Assembly: GCA_001566295.1 (NCBI GenBank)
Contig: KQ964257.1
Coordinates: 1-64,000, forward strand
Origin: Microdochium bolleyi
Taxonomy: Eukaryota; Ascomycota; Sordariomycetes; Xylariales; Microdochiaceae
DNA: 64,000 nt
Direction: 5' to 3'
This document shows, in pieces, positions 10,062-21,556 of the stretch; position 1 is the first letter of the stretch; each line of letters opens with the position of its first letter. Both the position numbers and the translations under genes were made by a program. The notes below the pieces were generated by a model. It ran no database searches. It had not been told where the DNA came from and worked only from the letters and a program-made list of their open reading frames with translations.

Positions 10062-10562
10062 TAGTCTAGTATTAGTACTCAAGACTACTAGAAGTAAAGT
10101 AGCTTAATAAGTTTAGGATAGTAACTAACGGTATCTATTGTATAAGGCTAAGTATATCGCTATTATAAGGGTATAGTAAAAGGGAGATTACTTTCACGTC
10201 TGGAGTATAATTACTAGTTACTTCTTAGAGCAATATACTCTATACTTACTCGACACTACTATTAGGCTAGTAGGTAGATAGGATAGAAGCGAGACTAAAA
10301 AGAGCATAAGGGTAAGTACTGGGTAGATAATACTATTATAAGTATAATATCTAGGTATATAGTATCTTAATAGCTATATAGATATATACCTCGGTAAGGC
10401 TAATAGTAAGGATCCTAGTAAGCGTAGTAATCCTAACGAGGATAGAAGTCTCAGTAAGGGGCGTCGTAGATTCTATTACTACAGCGTATAGGCGATTAAG
10501 AAGGTCGTTAGAAGTAAGTCGGCTATCAAGGGTGGCCCGCTCGGATTAGTCGGTGGCCCTCT
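9783..10562. repeat. TpA-rich island, probably RIP-mutated repeat
   Basis: The sequence is dominated by TA, TAG, CTA and AGTA words and differs sharply from its GC-rich flanks. A frame such as KANSKDPSKRSNPNEDR near 10397-10450 hints at former coding sequence now full of TAG/TAA. Enrichment of TpA is the known footprint of RIP on repeated DNA in ascomycetes. No intact LTR, reverse transcriptase or transposase was recognised, so the element type is open. Confidence 0.5.
9986..10061. other. C homopolymer with a 10-N gap
   Basis: Thirty-three C residues (9986-10018), ten N (10019-10028) and again thirty-three C (10029-10061). The fixed-size N run marks an assembly or consensus gap, so the true length and content between the flanks are unknown. 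Confidence 0.95.
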
Positions 10563-11155
10563 ACAGCATATCGATGGTGCGAATGCCGGGCAGAGTGCCT
10601 GTAGCTGCTGTTTCACGAGAAGCCTAGATCGTGGTTAGTTTGCCGGTGATGTCGTTGACCTGCGACTGTAGGCCGCCCTTTCCTTGCTCGAGTTTGTAAG
10701 ACGTCTCCTTGGCGCTCGTTAGCTGCGACTGTAGCCCGGTCTTCTCCTGTGTGACGCTCTCAAGCCCTTTCTGGGCCTGATTCAGCGTCTTGGCGAGGCT
10801 ATCGTTTTGGGCTGTAACGTCGGCCAGGTCGCCTGAAACTCTATTCTTATCGGACTTGAGGTTGTTACGCTCGTTCGTCATGATCTGAAGTGACTCTTGG
10901 ATTGTCTCGATGGTGTCGCTCGCAAGATCGAGCTCGTTGTCAGTCTCGCGCCTGACTCGCTTTATGTCCTACTCAGCTGCCTCTAGCAAATGCTGGGTGA
11001 CATCCAGATCCAGATAGCATCCAGCTTGGCGTCAGCTCATGAGGCGGTCTCCTGGGCGTCCTGCAGCTCGGCGCGAGTCTGTCCTACCTCTGTTGCAAGC
11101 TTATCACGCTCACGATACACGGACTTGATGTCGGCATTATGCGCGACTCGCTCCC
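10563..11155 (-). pseudogene. Broken coiled-coil protein gene
   Basis: The minus strand reads as a continuous heptad-rich protein: RERDKLATEVGQTRAELQDAQ, then a TGA (11037-11039) and a frameshift, LLEAAE, a TAG (10969-10971), DIKRVRRETDNELDLASDTIETIQESLQ, NERNNLKSDKNRV, QNDSLAKTLNQAQKGL, and a further TAG (10624-10626) followed by in-frame ASRETAATGTLPGIRTID and another stop at about 10577. Leucines and charged residues at heptad spacing indicate a long coiled coil. Three stops plus a frameshift mean that it is not functional as written. The original protein is unidentified. Confidence 0.5.
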
Positions 11156-11310
11156 TCGTGGTAAGTCCTTACACTTGTTACTAGTGCACGACTGGCACTA
11201 TCCTTCAATACTTAAGCAATGAGGAGCTTCACAAGTGGAAGTAGATATATAAGTAAAACAATATCTCGTGTCCAGCGCCGGCTGTGTCGCCTTTTCTGGA
11301 TGATCGAATG

Positions 11311-12372
11311 TCAAATTGTAATCGGGAAAACAGTAGGCATGGGCTTGATAAGCACAAAGTACTCCGAGACCATCTGCCAATAAACATTAACCATGGAGTG
11401 GTTAGCCCAGACCTCGCCCTTCTGCCACACGAAGGTCACCCGCATGCCGACCTGCTGATAGACCTCTACATTATCGGCTGGCGCGAGGAGGCCGCTAAAG
11501 GTCGGCACAAAGTCGCAGATATTGAGGACAGTGATAGTGTTGTTCTCCGAAGTGAGGTTGTAGCTATCCTTGAAGTCACCGTTGCCGATCATCAAAGTAC
11601 CATAGTTGGTCGTAATGACAGTATCTGGCTTAAGAACCTTGCCCGCGTAGAGATCGAGCATAGCGATTGTCATCATCGCACCGCCGAGTGAGTGGCCGCC
11701 GCTGACCCAAGCGAGAGAAGGTTCAGCACGCTTGACCATGTTGACGGCGAGATGAGTCGAGTTCGCGAGACTGTCAAAGACTGTGCCGTTCTGGTAGAAG
11801 CCGAAGAGGCTGTTTTGTACCTTGCCATACTGTGATTGCTTGGTTGCACTCTCGTTCGTGGGCAGCATGCATGACACATTATCACCCCAGCCCTTGATAT
11901 CACAATAGCCCTCGTACTTTGTAGCCGTTCCGCGGTAGACCAGTACGTTGATGTAGTGACCATCGTCTCCCAACCTGGTCGTCGCTGCGAAGCCAAAAAG
12001 AACATACCCATAGACTGGGAGCTGGGGGACCGCTCCATCGTTGGATCCGGCCTTAAGTAAGGCCAGCACGAGCTGCTCGTCGGTGCGGGAGGCTTGTGCT
12101 GTTGCACCGAAGATGGTAGGCTCGGCCACGAAGATGGGATGGATTTTGGATAGATTGGGGTTGAATTTCTCGATGGCTTTGACGGCGTCTTGAGACAGTT
12201 GGTCAAGCGCAGTGTCTTTGTTATTCGGTACGTTGCTCTGAAACTTATCGTAGGCTTCGCCGTTGGTCATGTACTTGTGAGCATTATAAGCCGTGATAAT
12301 GTTCTCCGCCACAATCTTGAACATGGCGTTAGTGGCATTGTCAAGTTTGTTGCTGACCTTGGAGGGGGACAT
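11311..12372 (-). CDS. Class 3 lipase-family protein
   Basis: The 353-residue intronless protein carries the class 3 lipase (alpha/beta hydrolase) signature: VYRGTAT near residue 146, the nucleophile elbow GGHSLGGAM with Ser228, the acid in ICDFVPTF (Asp287) and the histidine in WANHSMVNVYW (His325). Spacing and order match fungal triacylglycerol lipases such as those of Rhizomucor, in which the oxyanion loop RGT(S) precedes the Ser. There is no N-terminal signal peptide (MSPSKVSNKLDNATNAM), so cytosolic or unconventional secretion is likely and the substrate may be a membrane or acylglycerol lipid. It lies divergent from the unrecognised 14177-15328 gene across a 1.8-kb gap. A TATATAG element lies about 125 bases upstream. 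Confidence 0.88.
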   Translation of the reverse strand: MSPSKVSNKLDNATNAMFKIVAENIITAYNAHKYMTNGEAYDKFQSNVPNNKDTALDQLSQDAVKAIEKFNPNLSKIHPIFVAEPTIFGATAQASRTDEQLVLALLKAGSNDGAVPQLPVYGYVLFGFAATTRLGDDGHYINVLVYRGTATKYEGYCDIKGWGDNVSCMLPTNESATKQSQYGKVQNSLFGFYQNGTVFDSLANSTHLAVNMVKRAEPSLAWVSGGHSLGGAMMTIAMLDLYAGKVLKPDTVITTNYGTLMIGNGDFKDSYNLTSENNTITVLNICDFVPTFSGLLAPADNVEVYQQVGMRVTFVWQKGEVWANHSMVNVYWQMVSEYFVLIKPMPTVFPITI

Positions 12373-12494
12373 CTTGAACTCAACGAGGAATAGATTTGGA
12401 CGACGATATGTTAATAGATAGTAGTGATGGTGTAGAAAATAGGCTGTTACTGGGCCGTAAACCAGTCTCAGTCGATGGGTAGATGATGCTCACA

Positions 12495-12502
12495 CTATAT
12501 AA
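12495..12502 (-). promoter_or_regulatory. TATA-like element of the lipase gene
   Basis: On the minus strand this reads TTATATAG, about 125 bases before the lipase ATG, the usual place for a fungal TATA element. Confidence 0.4.
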
Positions 12503-14013
12503 CTGTCTTTGTAGGGAATACGCCTACGCCTATGTACAGGCTTCCAGTCACATGGCCAGAGCATGCCTCTCCGTTCTACAGCTTGTTGAAAGGCACGATC
12601 TATCCCCAACTTCAGATCGGGGCATGTGACTCTAAGACTCTACCGCCCGATTCAGGCTAAATAAAGAAAGCGCAAAGACTACTTCGTAAGAACCTACGAT
12701 GTCTCGGGCGATCAAAATTCCAGTTTCGAAGTGAACTTTCGCAGATGCAAGCCCGTTACCGCATCCGGAATTATTATACTTCTTTCTTACACTATTAAGG
12801 CCGACAAAGTAGTCCAAGGCCTGGTAACAAGTACAATGTTGGAAGTCGAGATAAACTAAGTAAGAAACCCCCGATTATGTCATTGGTTCTCTATCCGAGC
12901 CCACACCACGAACCTTACATACCTAATACCTGAAAGTTATTCTTGTAACGAAAGCTGAGGCACCGCTTCTAAACTATGATTGATGATTTGTTTACGAAAC
13001 GCTAGGTGTCTCGCACCATATTAACCACAGAAACTCTCGTCGGATGCTTATCTTCCGCGAGATCTGCTCTTATTCGGAAGGTCTCGTGATCTTCCAATTA
13101 GGCCAAGTGCCCGGATCGGGTCTTGCCCGAGACAATCGTGAACTTCGAAGCTTTGCTAGTAGGAGCGGCTGATATGATAGTAAGATAAACTCTCGTTAGG
13201 AAGAGTTCAGTTCAGTTCGTAGGTTGAAGACATCGTCTTGGTGCGAACTCTGCACACAGGGAACCTAGCGCATACTCCCTCAGCCGATTCTTCGTTAAGT
13301 GCTGCCAGCGCCGAGTTTATTAAGGCTAGTAAGCCGCACGGCGGACTACTTCTCATCATACAGGATTAGTCTGCGCTTGTATTGTCTCGAACGTAACTTA
13401 CTCCTCGATCGATCCTAATGGTATGGTGACCTGAAGAATGTGAAGTCTTTCTCGGCGACAGAGTTCTCTATGGTTTTCAGCTGGCTTAGAAATGTCTCAA
13501 AATCTGCTCGGGATATCCTGACACCCTAGGTCGCACGAAGGTTAAGTGGACTGGGACGAGACACTTCTTCTACACCTGAACAACTGACAGAGGTAATTGG
13601 CGTGAAGTCGCCCACCTGGAGGGCTCGGTCAAAACTATCAGTCCATCACTAGAGGTCGGTTTAACCAGAAGCAGTCTCCAGGATTGCCCTTTAAGCTCTT
13701 ATTAAGCCATTTATCGTATCCGAGCGCACGCTTAGTCTGCGGGCCGAAGCGTCTTTTAGTGCTGAGTGGCTGGACGTTCTGCCAAGTACGTGCGTGCTAG
13801 GATGCCTAGATAAACTTCATTCAGTGAGCACGGTGTTATCGTGTAGGAAAAATGGGCTCAGTGGACCAAATCCTAATTCGAATCTTACAGTATCCTCCAA
13901 AGGCTGGTTCGACGCATTCGTCACCGGCTGAAATTTTAAGACGGATGGACCATGAGACGAACTCACGTGAGGCCCTTCTCGGGAATGTTCGCATTGCACT
14001 AAGTCTCAACGAA

Positions 14014-14022
14014 TATAAAAAA
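14014..14022 (+). promoter_or_regulatory. TATA box (TATAAAAAA)
   Basis: TATAAAAAAGGC lies about 160 bases before the ATG at 14177 and is a near-consensus TATA box, supporting that start and that the gene is expressed. Confidence 0.5.
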
Positions 14023-14176
14023 GGCAGATATTATGTACTCTTAGTTATATATTGCAGTCACCATCGAACCTATAACTCGACTATCCTATTCCAATATATT
14101 AGCCTCCACTACACCAATCATTCTGTCTAAACGTATCACTTTTGAGGGTAACTCCTTTTAACTTACTTCCATTATC

Positions 14177-15328
14177 ATGGGCTTCTTCAGCAGCCTCATC
14201 GAGGGCGCCAAGTCCGCTGGAAGCTGGGTCGTGGATCATGCTGGCGACATCGCTAGCGTCGTTGGGACTGTTGCGAAGATCGCAGCCCCGCTGATCCTTC
14301 TTGCCGATGATGCTGAAGCCCCAGATCCGAGTGACACCTCGAAACAACTCGAAGAATACTATTCAAATTTCAGTCTTGTCAGCGCCAAGTTGTCAAAGGA
14401 CGCACAAGCCGAAGCAAGCGAAGCCGAGGCGCGCAACTTGCAGGGTATCAAGGCAAATGCAGTGTACCGAGATACCGATGCCAAGCCTGATGCTTTTCTT
14501 GGTGTTTGGAAGTCCCCATCTGGCGTGATCGGCTCCAATCCTGCTATTCCAATGTACCAGGATCTAGCCAAGTGGCTCGGCACACTCGGCGTCCCTCCCA
14601 GCCGGACCTTTGATCTCGCGCAGCAAGCAGCTGTAGCTCTCTTTGCTGATACCGCGACCCCGTCCCCGAAGAAGGCAGCAGCATCCAACGAAAGCGCTCC
14701 AGCGGAAGACCCTATCCACAAGACCAATTTCACTTACGCGCCCCCGGATGGCAGCTGGACCTTGAGCCTGGGTCACGCCTTCTACCCCTTGCCCCTGGGG
14801 GTTTCAGAGCAGGACCGGTGCTGGCACAGCAGCATCTTTGGCAAGTTCCATCCGTCCACCGGATTCTTGACTGCCAAAGCCAAGGCGAGAGTCGGGGCTA
14901 GTGGAGGCCTAAACAGCAGCATCGACGACGGGTTTGCCCGTACTGCGCATGTGGGAAAGGGCCCAATCCCGCCGAATAGCCCTTTGTGGGTGGCGAATGC
15001 TTCCATTAATTGGGGCAACGCCACCATAGCCACTCAGGTACACACACAGTTCGAAGTAATCTGGCAGAATGCCGACAAGGACCGCTCGCTGCAGTCAACC
15101 CTGCTTAACGGGACGACCCAGAACGTCCAGATGCTGGGCAAGGCGGGCGACAACCCTGCGACTCTGCGACAAAGCGTTATATCCGCCGCAGCTGAGACCT
15201 TGAATCGCAACTTCAACAAGACGGAACCTGCTCGCAACGGTAATAAGACCGGCGATTCTTCTGGCATGCCATTCGTCATGCCCGATGTCCGCATCACCAA
15301 GTCTCAGCTCATCTACCGGTCGTTATAG
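14177..15328 (+). CDS. Unrecognised protein with hydrophobic N-terminal helices
   Basis: The 383-residue intronless protein is not from a family I recognise. Residues 1-45 (MGFFSSLIEGAKSAGSWVV then DIASVVGTVAKIAAPLILLADD) form one or two small-residue-rich hydrophobic helices without a cleavable signal, as in membrane-inserting or pore-forming peptides. Residues about 50-95 are an acidic/alanine-rich helical stretch. The C-terminal half is mixed, with WTLSLGHAFYPLPLG, ANASINWGN and THTQFEVIW-like beta stretches. No catalytic motif or zinc site is seen. It is paired head-to-head with a lipase gene in gene-poor DNA, which suggests joint function on membranes, but this is inference only. Confidence 0.75.
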   Translation: MGFFSSLIEGAKSAGSWVVDHAGDIASVVGTVAKIAAPLILLADDAEAPDPSDTSKQLEEYYSNFSLVSAKLSKDAQAEASEAEARNLQGIKANAVYRDTDAKPDAFLGVWKSPSGVIGSNPAIPMYQDLAKWLGTLGVPPSRTFDLAQQAAVALFADTATPSPKKAAASNESAPAEDPIHKTNFTYAPPDGSWTLSLGHAFYPLPLGVSEQDRCWHSSIFGKFHPSTGFLTAKAKARVGASGGLNSSIDDGFARTAHVGKGPIPPNSPLWVANASINWGNATIATQVHTQFEVIWQNADKDRSLQSTLLNGTTQNVQMLGKAGDNPATLRQSVISAAAETLNRNFNKTEPARNGNKTGDSSGMPFVMPDVRITKSQLIYRSL

Positions 15329-17070
15329 AGAGTGTTGGGATGCACGGGATACTGGTGTCGAATCGAGATGCATTATGAAACTGGTATAGTACCTCATTAG
15401 TGACAGCTATCTGTGTTGTTCTGGGGTATTCTATTTTTGGTTCTTCATCTCTTAGTCTCTTTTCCATGTTTCTATTGATTTAAGGTGTGGTTCTTTTGAT
15501 CGCGGAGTATTACTGCTTTCCCAAGTATTAATACAATAAATAGCTCAAAAAATACCAACTATTGTCTATCTTTACATATATTTCTTTTACTTCTTGTACT
15601 ACACGTGAGGTACATCTCTGTTGCTTAGTTCAAATGAGTTGATCTAGTAATTATAGCGACATGGTGGTGGGTACAATTAAGCCCTTGTTTGTAAGACATG
15701 TGGCGTCCTTTACGCTGGCACCGCGGAATAAATGTCTAGAACCGTGATGTGGAGGAAGGAGGATGAGCGCAACGACATGTCTTAGTGCATCGTTCCCGCG
15801 TCGCGTGGAACAACTCTATTCGGCCCACTCTAGCCGAATTGGAGAGACATCTAGGTACCACACCGGTTCCGGCCCGTCCCGGAAAGCCCCAAGACTAATT
15901 GTCGAACTCTAGTGAAAGGTTAGTGGAGTAACTCACAGAACTAAACATATGCGACAGGCGAAGGTGATCTCAGATGAATCTAGACGGCGACCACCCGCTA
16001 AGAGTGCCTGTGGACCATGTGCTGCCGCACGCGCCCGGCGACTTGTTCGCATGCCTGCATCTAGAGGGTTCCGTTCCAACTTCACGCCAATTCTGCGGTG
16101 GCAAACAGCTAGCGTTGATCTGGATCCATGGTGCCAGCTCGATCTTTCCAACAGGTAGCTCGCAAGCTAAAGCATTCGGCTACACAGCCTCGCACATCTA
16201 TACGAACGTACAATGTAGTCTAAATGTAGTGTTCAGTATTAAAAACCGACTTTAAGACTAAGCCGACCTAGACATAACCAGGATTGTATCTGAATCGGTA
16301 AATCAGGGTCAACCAACCGATGTAGTAAGCAATCAATATCGCCTTAACATCTTCGCTCACGGTGACGGTAGCGCGCCGAGGAGCCTAGTGTCACCAGACC
16401 AGGCGCTGGTGAGCAAAAGGATGGTGATGAATATTCGAGGTTTCGGTAGCGATCCTGCAGGTATGGAATCCCTCTACGTCACTTAATACCACCACGCGAG
16501 GCGTCGTTGAAGCAGAATCTCAATGATGGCAGGAGAACATGATACTCTCTGTCGGAACAGCGTCTATACGACAGGATATCCTCAATGGGTCACTATACTT
16601 ACCCCCGCCGCAGCCTCGTAGCGTCATCGACATACTCCGCCAGCGCGTGGTGGACGACCTTGGAAAGCCACCAGCACTCCAGCGCTAAACACCGTACCTG
16701 CAACACAACTTGTAGATGCACTTAATCAATCCGGGGTCTCATTTTGGTTTCTTAAAGAAGAGGAGCAACAAGGCGCCTGGCGGGAACGGGTCCCCAGTCA
16801 ATGGCTGCTCCGTGTTTTACTTTGAGCGATTAAGGGCCTTACGTGACAGCATTATGATATCACTATGGAAAAGAGACTAGATCATATTACGAACGGGGCG
16901 CTGAAATCTATAAATTCTAGGAGAAAAGAGATGATAATTAAAGATCATAAGCCCGGCGGAAAGGTAAACACACCACACTGGACCGTTCAAAGGGAAAGAA
17001 AAAAGACAGCATCCTCAGTCTAGTAGAATTGAAAGCAGTATTAACTCTTATTTCCTCCCTGCCCCTCAAA
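15329..17070. other. Gene-free stretch
   Basis: About 1.7 kb without a supported gene. The first 300 bases are AT-rich, probably 3' flank of the preceding gene. The last 250 bases should hold the 3' flank of the ABC transporter gene. A GC-richer centre (15940-16160) has a short frame with CGPCAAARAR that superficially recalls a zinc cluster but is not convincing. Confidence 0.5.
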
Positions 17071-20000
17071 TCAAGCAGCCGTCTTGGAGCGCTTGGTGCG
17101 CAGCTTCATGAGCGCGAACACGAGCGCGTACGAGCTGCACGCGAACAGCACGCAGATGCCCGCGTCGCGCCAGCCGTACTCGTAGCTCAGCAGATTGAGG
17201 CTCTGGAGATATCCGGTGCCACTGGCGTACTGGCACACCCTGCAGGCGGACGTGGCGTCGGGGTTCTCGAGCACGCTGGCGGTGCCGGCTCCTTGCAGGT
17301 ACGAAGCGAGGTAATCGCCGCAGGTGGAAGAGGGAGGGTCGAAGACGGCAAACTCCTCGGGTGTGCAGGTCACGGGCGTGTCCCAGACGGCGAAGACGAG
17401 CATGCCGCCCATGAGGTAGTTGAAAGGGTTGAGCCAGTAGAGCCAGTAGCGCCAGAACGCGACCATCTGGGCGTACGGCGCGAGGACGCCGCAGAAGGAG
17501 ACGAGGACTCCAATCAGGGTCGGGGTGAGGAGCGAGGCAAAGACCACGCTGGGCGCGTAGGCGGCCACGAACTGCCCGATGCCCGTATACATGAACTCGT
17601 AGGTGAGCATCATGAAGAAGGTGGCGCCCGCGCGGCTCGAGTCGTGGGGGAAGCCAACGGTGTAGTACCAGCAGGCAAAGTAGAGCACGGCGCAGACGCA
17701 AAGATAGGGCAGCTCCGAGACGATGAGTCCCGTGACAAAGGGCGCCCACGAGTACATCTTGGACTTCTTCTCGCGGGCCTCGAAGAGGTCGCGGCGGGCG
17801 ATGAACAAGGGCTGGAGCTGATTGATGCACCCGGGAGCGACAAAGACAAAGTTGAAGACGGTGAAGAGGCGCAGCTGGAGGGCATTGACGGACTCGCCGA
17901 TCATCCAGAAGGAGAAGCCGTTGACGAGGGCCGACATGAGGTGCAGGATCAGCTTGCTGTTGACGTACTCGGTGTTGCGGAACAGCGAGATGTTCATGCG
18001 CTGCGTGACAAGCCGCGTCTGGTACCAGAGCGTCGTGGCGAACTCGCGGCCGTCGTCGACAGTGGCTGGCGGGGCCGCGGCCGCGGTCGAGATGATCTGC
18101 TCAAGCTCCGTCGTCACCGCGGCGTGCTGTGGCGACGCAAGCCACACCGAGTTCCAGTCACGGCCTTGGGACAGGTGGCCCGAGACAATGTCAATCATGT
18201 GCTCGGCCGGGTTCGAGTTGGGCGGGAACGGCGCGCCCTGCGCGGCAAAGTAGTCCTTGATCGCGGCCCCGTTGTCGCCAATGTCGCCAAAGTAGACCGT
18301 CTTTCCCCCCCTGGCGAGCAGGAGCAGCGAGTCGAACTGGGCAAAGAGCTGGGCAGACGGCTGGTGGATGGTGACGAGCACGGCCTGGCCCACATCGGCG
18401 AGTTTGCGCAGGAAACGCACCGTGTTGAACGCCGACTGGCCGTCGAGGCCAGATGTCGGCTCGTCCAGGAACAGCAGGATACTGGGCTTGGACACGAGCT
18501 CCACCCCAATCGTCACGCGCTTGCGCTGCTCGACCGTGAGGCCGGCACCAACGGTGCCGATGAGCGTGTCAGCCAGGTCGCTCAGCTCGAGCAAATCCAT
18601 GATGACATTGACATAGTCGAGCTTGTCCTCGCGGGAGACGTCAGCCGGCTGTCGCAGCAGAGCCGAGAACTCGAGAGCCTCTCTGACAGTGGCGTACGGC
18701 TCGTGCACGTCAAGCTGCTCGCAGTAGCCGGTCATGCGCTGGAACGAGACCGGCAGGGGCCGGCCGTCGACCATGATGGAGCCGCTGATGGTGCCTTCGG
18801 TCTTGCGCTGGGCGAGCACGTCAAGCAGCGTGGTCTTGCCTGCCCCAGAAGATCCCATGAGCGCTCCCAGCATCCCCGGCTTGACCCATCCTTGGACGTC
18901 GTCCAGCAGCTTCCGTGGTCCCTGGGGCGTGTCGACGGTATAGGTGAGGTTCTTCCAAGTGAAGACAGAGGTGTTGCGGACCAGGTTGGCAGTGATGGAT
19001 CTCTTGACAGCGCCACCATGCGTATCTGAAGTCCTCGTGTTGGACCGAGCAAGGGTCTTCTCGCCAGAGGACGCGGAGCCCTGGGCCTCCTCGTCGGCCT
19101 TGCGCGCCGTTCTCGCCTGCGCCAGCTCCCGGGGGGTTGCGAGAGGCGAGCCGCCCTCGGAAGGCGCCTTCCATCTCGAAGTGCAGACGATGGTCAAGAT
19201 CGCGAAGAGGGCCCAGAACGCCCAGAGGATGCCGAAGTTGCGCCAGATATGATCGTGCGAGTAGGATAGTGCGGCAAGGTAGGCGTCACCAGAGACCGAG
19301 GTCTCGCCCTGCACGGCACCGGGGATGCCGGCACACGACATGTGGGCAGGGTCGTTGTAGCCGTCACCCAGGGGCACGATGTTAGCACCAACACAAGGGA
19401 TGGTTGTCCCGTGAAACTCGTTGGACATGATGGCGTCAAAGGCGTAGGCGAGCGGGTTGACCCAGTAGAACCAGCCAAACCACGGATGCATCTGGCTTTT
19501 GAGGATCATGTATCCCGTGTACAGAGTGGTCGCCATGACACCGAGGCCCGAGACTGCAGAGGCGCCACCAAAGGTCGGGAATGCGGCGCCGACGAAGCGG
19601 TAGAATGCAGTCATGGCAAATGCCGTGGCCAGCAGGACCGCCCAGAATGTGAAGAAGGCCGAGGCGCTCATCGAGAGGCCGACCATAAAGTAGAGGACGA
19701 TGGCCAGGCTGGACACCGAGGACGCGATGATGGGAATATCGGACACGATCTGGGCGAGGCAGAACGCGGCAGGGTGGAAGAACGCAAAGTGCTTGTGCTT
19801 GATGAGGACAGGCCGGCCCGTGAAGGACTCGGTCACCTCGGACATGGCCTGCAGAGACGAGAAGAGGAGCGCGAAGAACAGGGCGCCTCCCTTGAGGAAA
19901 AGACCACCCGAGTTGTTGGGGGCGTTGTAGAAGAGGGATCCCGTGATCAACGCCATGACGACAGTCGAGAGCTGCTTGAGCAAGAATGACGCCTTGTCGC

Positions 20001-21556
20001 CCCAGATGATCTGATATTGTCTCTTGATACACGCGCCGACCTGCGCGAAGAAATCGACTGTCCACGGGCTCTGCGCCGAGAGCTTGGGGTGCTTCTCTTG
20101 TACAACAGACTCTTGGAAAAGTCTCGTCCTCTCGCGGGCGACATCGGTGGTCGGATAGTCGTACTCGAGACGCATGCGGGCGTACACCTCGGAACCTTCA
20201 TACGTCTGCTGGGCGGCTTCGGCGTTGCGGGGGAACGTGTGCTCGTAGGCCGGGTCAACCATGCGCTCTGTGGGAACGGTCACACCCGTGAGGAAGTCTG
20301 CCACATTGGCACCCTCCCGGCAAATAAAGCCCAGACTCTCCATGTACGACTTCGCCTCCTTGGCCGGTCCGTAATAGAACTGCTTGCCCTTGTCGAGGAC
20401 GAGAACCTTGTCGAAGAGGTCAAAGATGCCGTTGCCAGCCTGGTATAGGGTCACAATGGAAGCCAGGCCGAGCACGTCCGTCATTGCGCGCACTGTTTTT
20501 GTGTATTCGAGAGCCCTGGTAAGAATATATGAGGGTCAGTAAGACTGTCATGTTGACCGCCGCGGAATGAGAGAAATGAAGTTGTGAGGCTTACGTGCTG
20601 GCATCCAGTCCTCTGGTGCTGTTGTCCCAGCAGAAGATCGACGCTCTTGTCGCCATGGTCTCTACGATGGACACTCTTTTTCTCTCGCCTCCAGACACGC
20701 CGCGGACGTACTCGTTTCCGACCTTGGTGTTGGCGGTGTGCTCTATGCCCAAGGCCTGCAGCAGGAAATCTCGGTTCTCGAGCCGGAGCGCCTCCTTTTC
20801 CTTTGCCGAGGCATTGTCGCCTGTCATGTGGGCAGTCTTGAGCCGCGTGGCAAAGTCGGCTGTCTGCCCGACGGTCAGTGAGGGAAAAAAGAGCTCATCC
20901 TCTGTGTTCATGACAATCTGGCCACGGTACTGCTTGGCCTCGCTCGGGGTGAGGCAGCCATAGTGCACGTCGCCTTCGACACTCTTGTAGCCTAGGCGGC
21001 GGTTGGCGAGGATGTTGAGCAGAGTCGTGCATCCGGACCCAGGCCTGCCCAAGACGAGGAGCATCTCCCCTGGTTTCACACAGCCGTGGCTCCTGTCGAG
21101 GATGGTCGTGAGCTCTGGGGCCCGTCTCGACTGCTGGGCAAGCTGGAGGACATTGAATTGTGACAGCACATTCTCGTGGAGGGTGCTTTCGGCGCTATGC
21201 ACCTGGACCGTCAGATCCGTCCAGGTGATGCCGAGTTCCCGAGCTGCGCTGCCGGCATGGCTGTTGCGGGCCTTGTAGTGCTCGACGCTGGCCTTTTGGA
21301 CGTCGATCTTGTCTTGGAAGGAGGTGTCAGAGGAGTCGTGGACGGTTGAGGCATTCGGCTCCGCCATGGTGGGCAGTGGTTTGGGTCGGACTGAAGGGAG
21401 TCCTGGCAATCTCCTTAAGGGGTCAGGCATAGGGAACTCTGGCTTATATGTGCCATATCCTGTCTCGGGGATGAACAAGCCCGGCTGCAACGGAGTCAAC
21501 GAAGGACTTGGACCCGGACCCGAGGCCGACGAGACTGGCCGAGTGTCCGGCGTCAT
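17071..21556 (-). CDS. PDR-type full-size ABC transporter
   Basis: Two exons (21556-20595, 20515-17071) give 1468 residues. The order is NBD-TMD-NBD-TMD, as in the pleiotropic drug resistance (ABCG) family. NBD1 has the fungal-type Walker [10 protein letters not shown] (about residues 170-178), signature VSGGERKR and degenerate Walker [19 protein letters not shown]2 has GSSGAGKTT (about residue 880), the weak signature LTVEQRKR and [15 protein letters not shown]. This asymmetry, with Cys for Lys in the first Walker A, is typical of fungal PDR pumps. Each TMD has about six helices, and the PDR-type loop [13 protein letters not shown] follows the first. The intron splits the Thr codon of RGLDAST. 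PDR proteins export drugs, phytoalexins or own metabolites at the plasma membrane. A Zn2Cys6 regulator is divergent, 388 bases away. Confidence 0.95.

Larger units (their letters stand above)
12373..14176. other. Long divergent intergenic region
   Basis: No supported gene in 1.8 kb between the lipase gene and the 383-residue protein gene, transcribed away from each other. TATA-like elements sit near both ends (12495-12502 and 14014-14022). The centre has balanced composition and no long open frame. Confidence 0.5.

Noticed and set aside
15949..16158. Short frame with CGPCAAARAR resembling a Zn2Cys6 start
   Set aside because: Only two cysteines have the right spacing, the rest of the cluster is missing and no downstream exon could be joined.
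17029..19029. Open frame of 666 codons on the plus strand
   Set aside because: It is antisense to the ABC transporter, is rich in Glu/Arg/Gly/Val as expected from reading GC-biased codons backwards, and has no domain.
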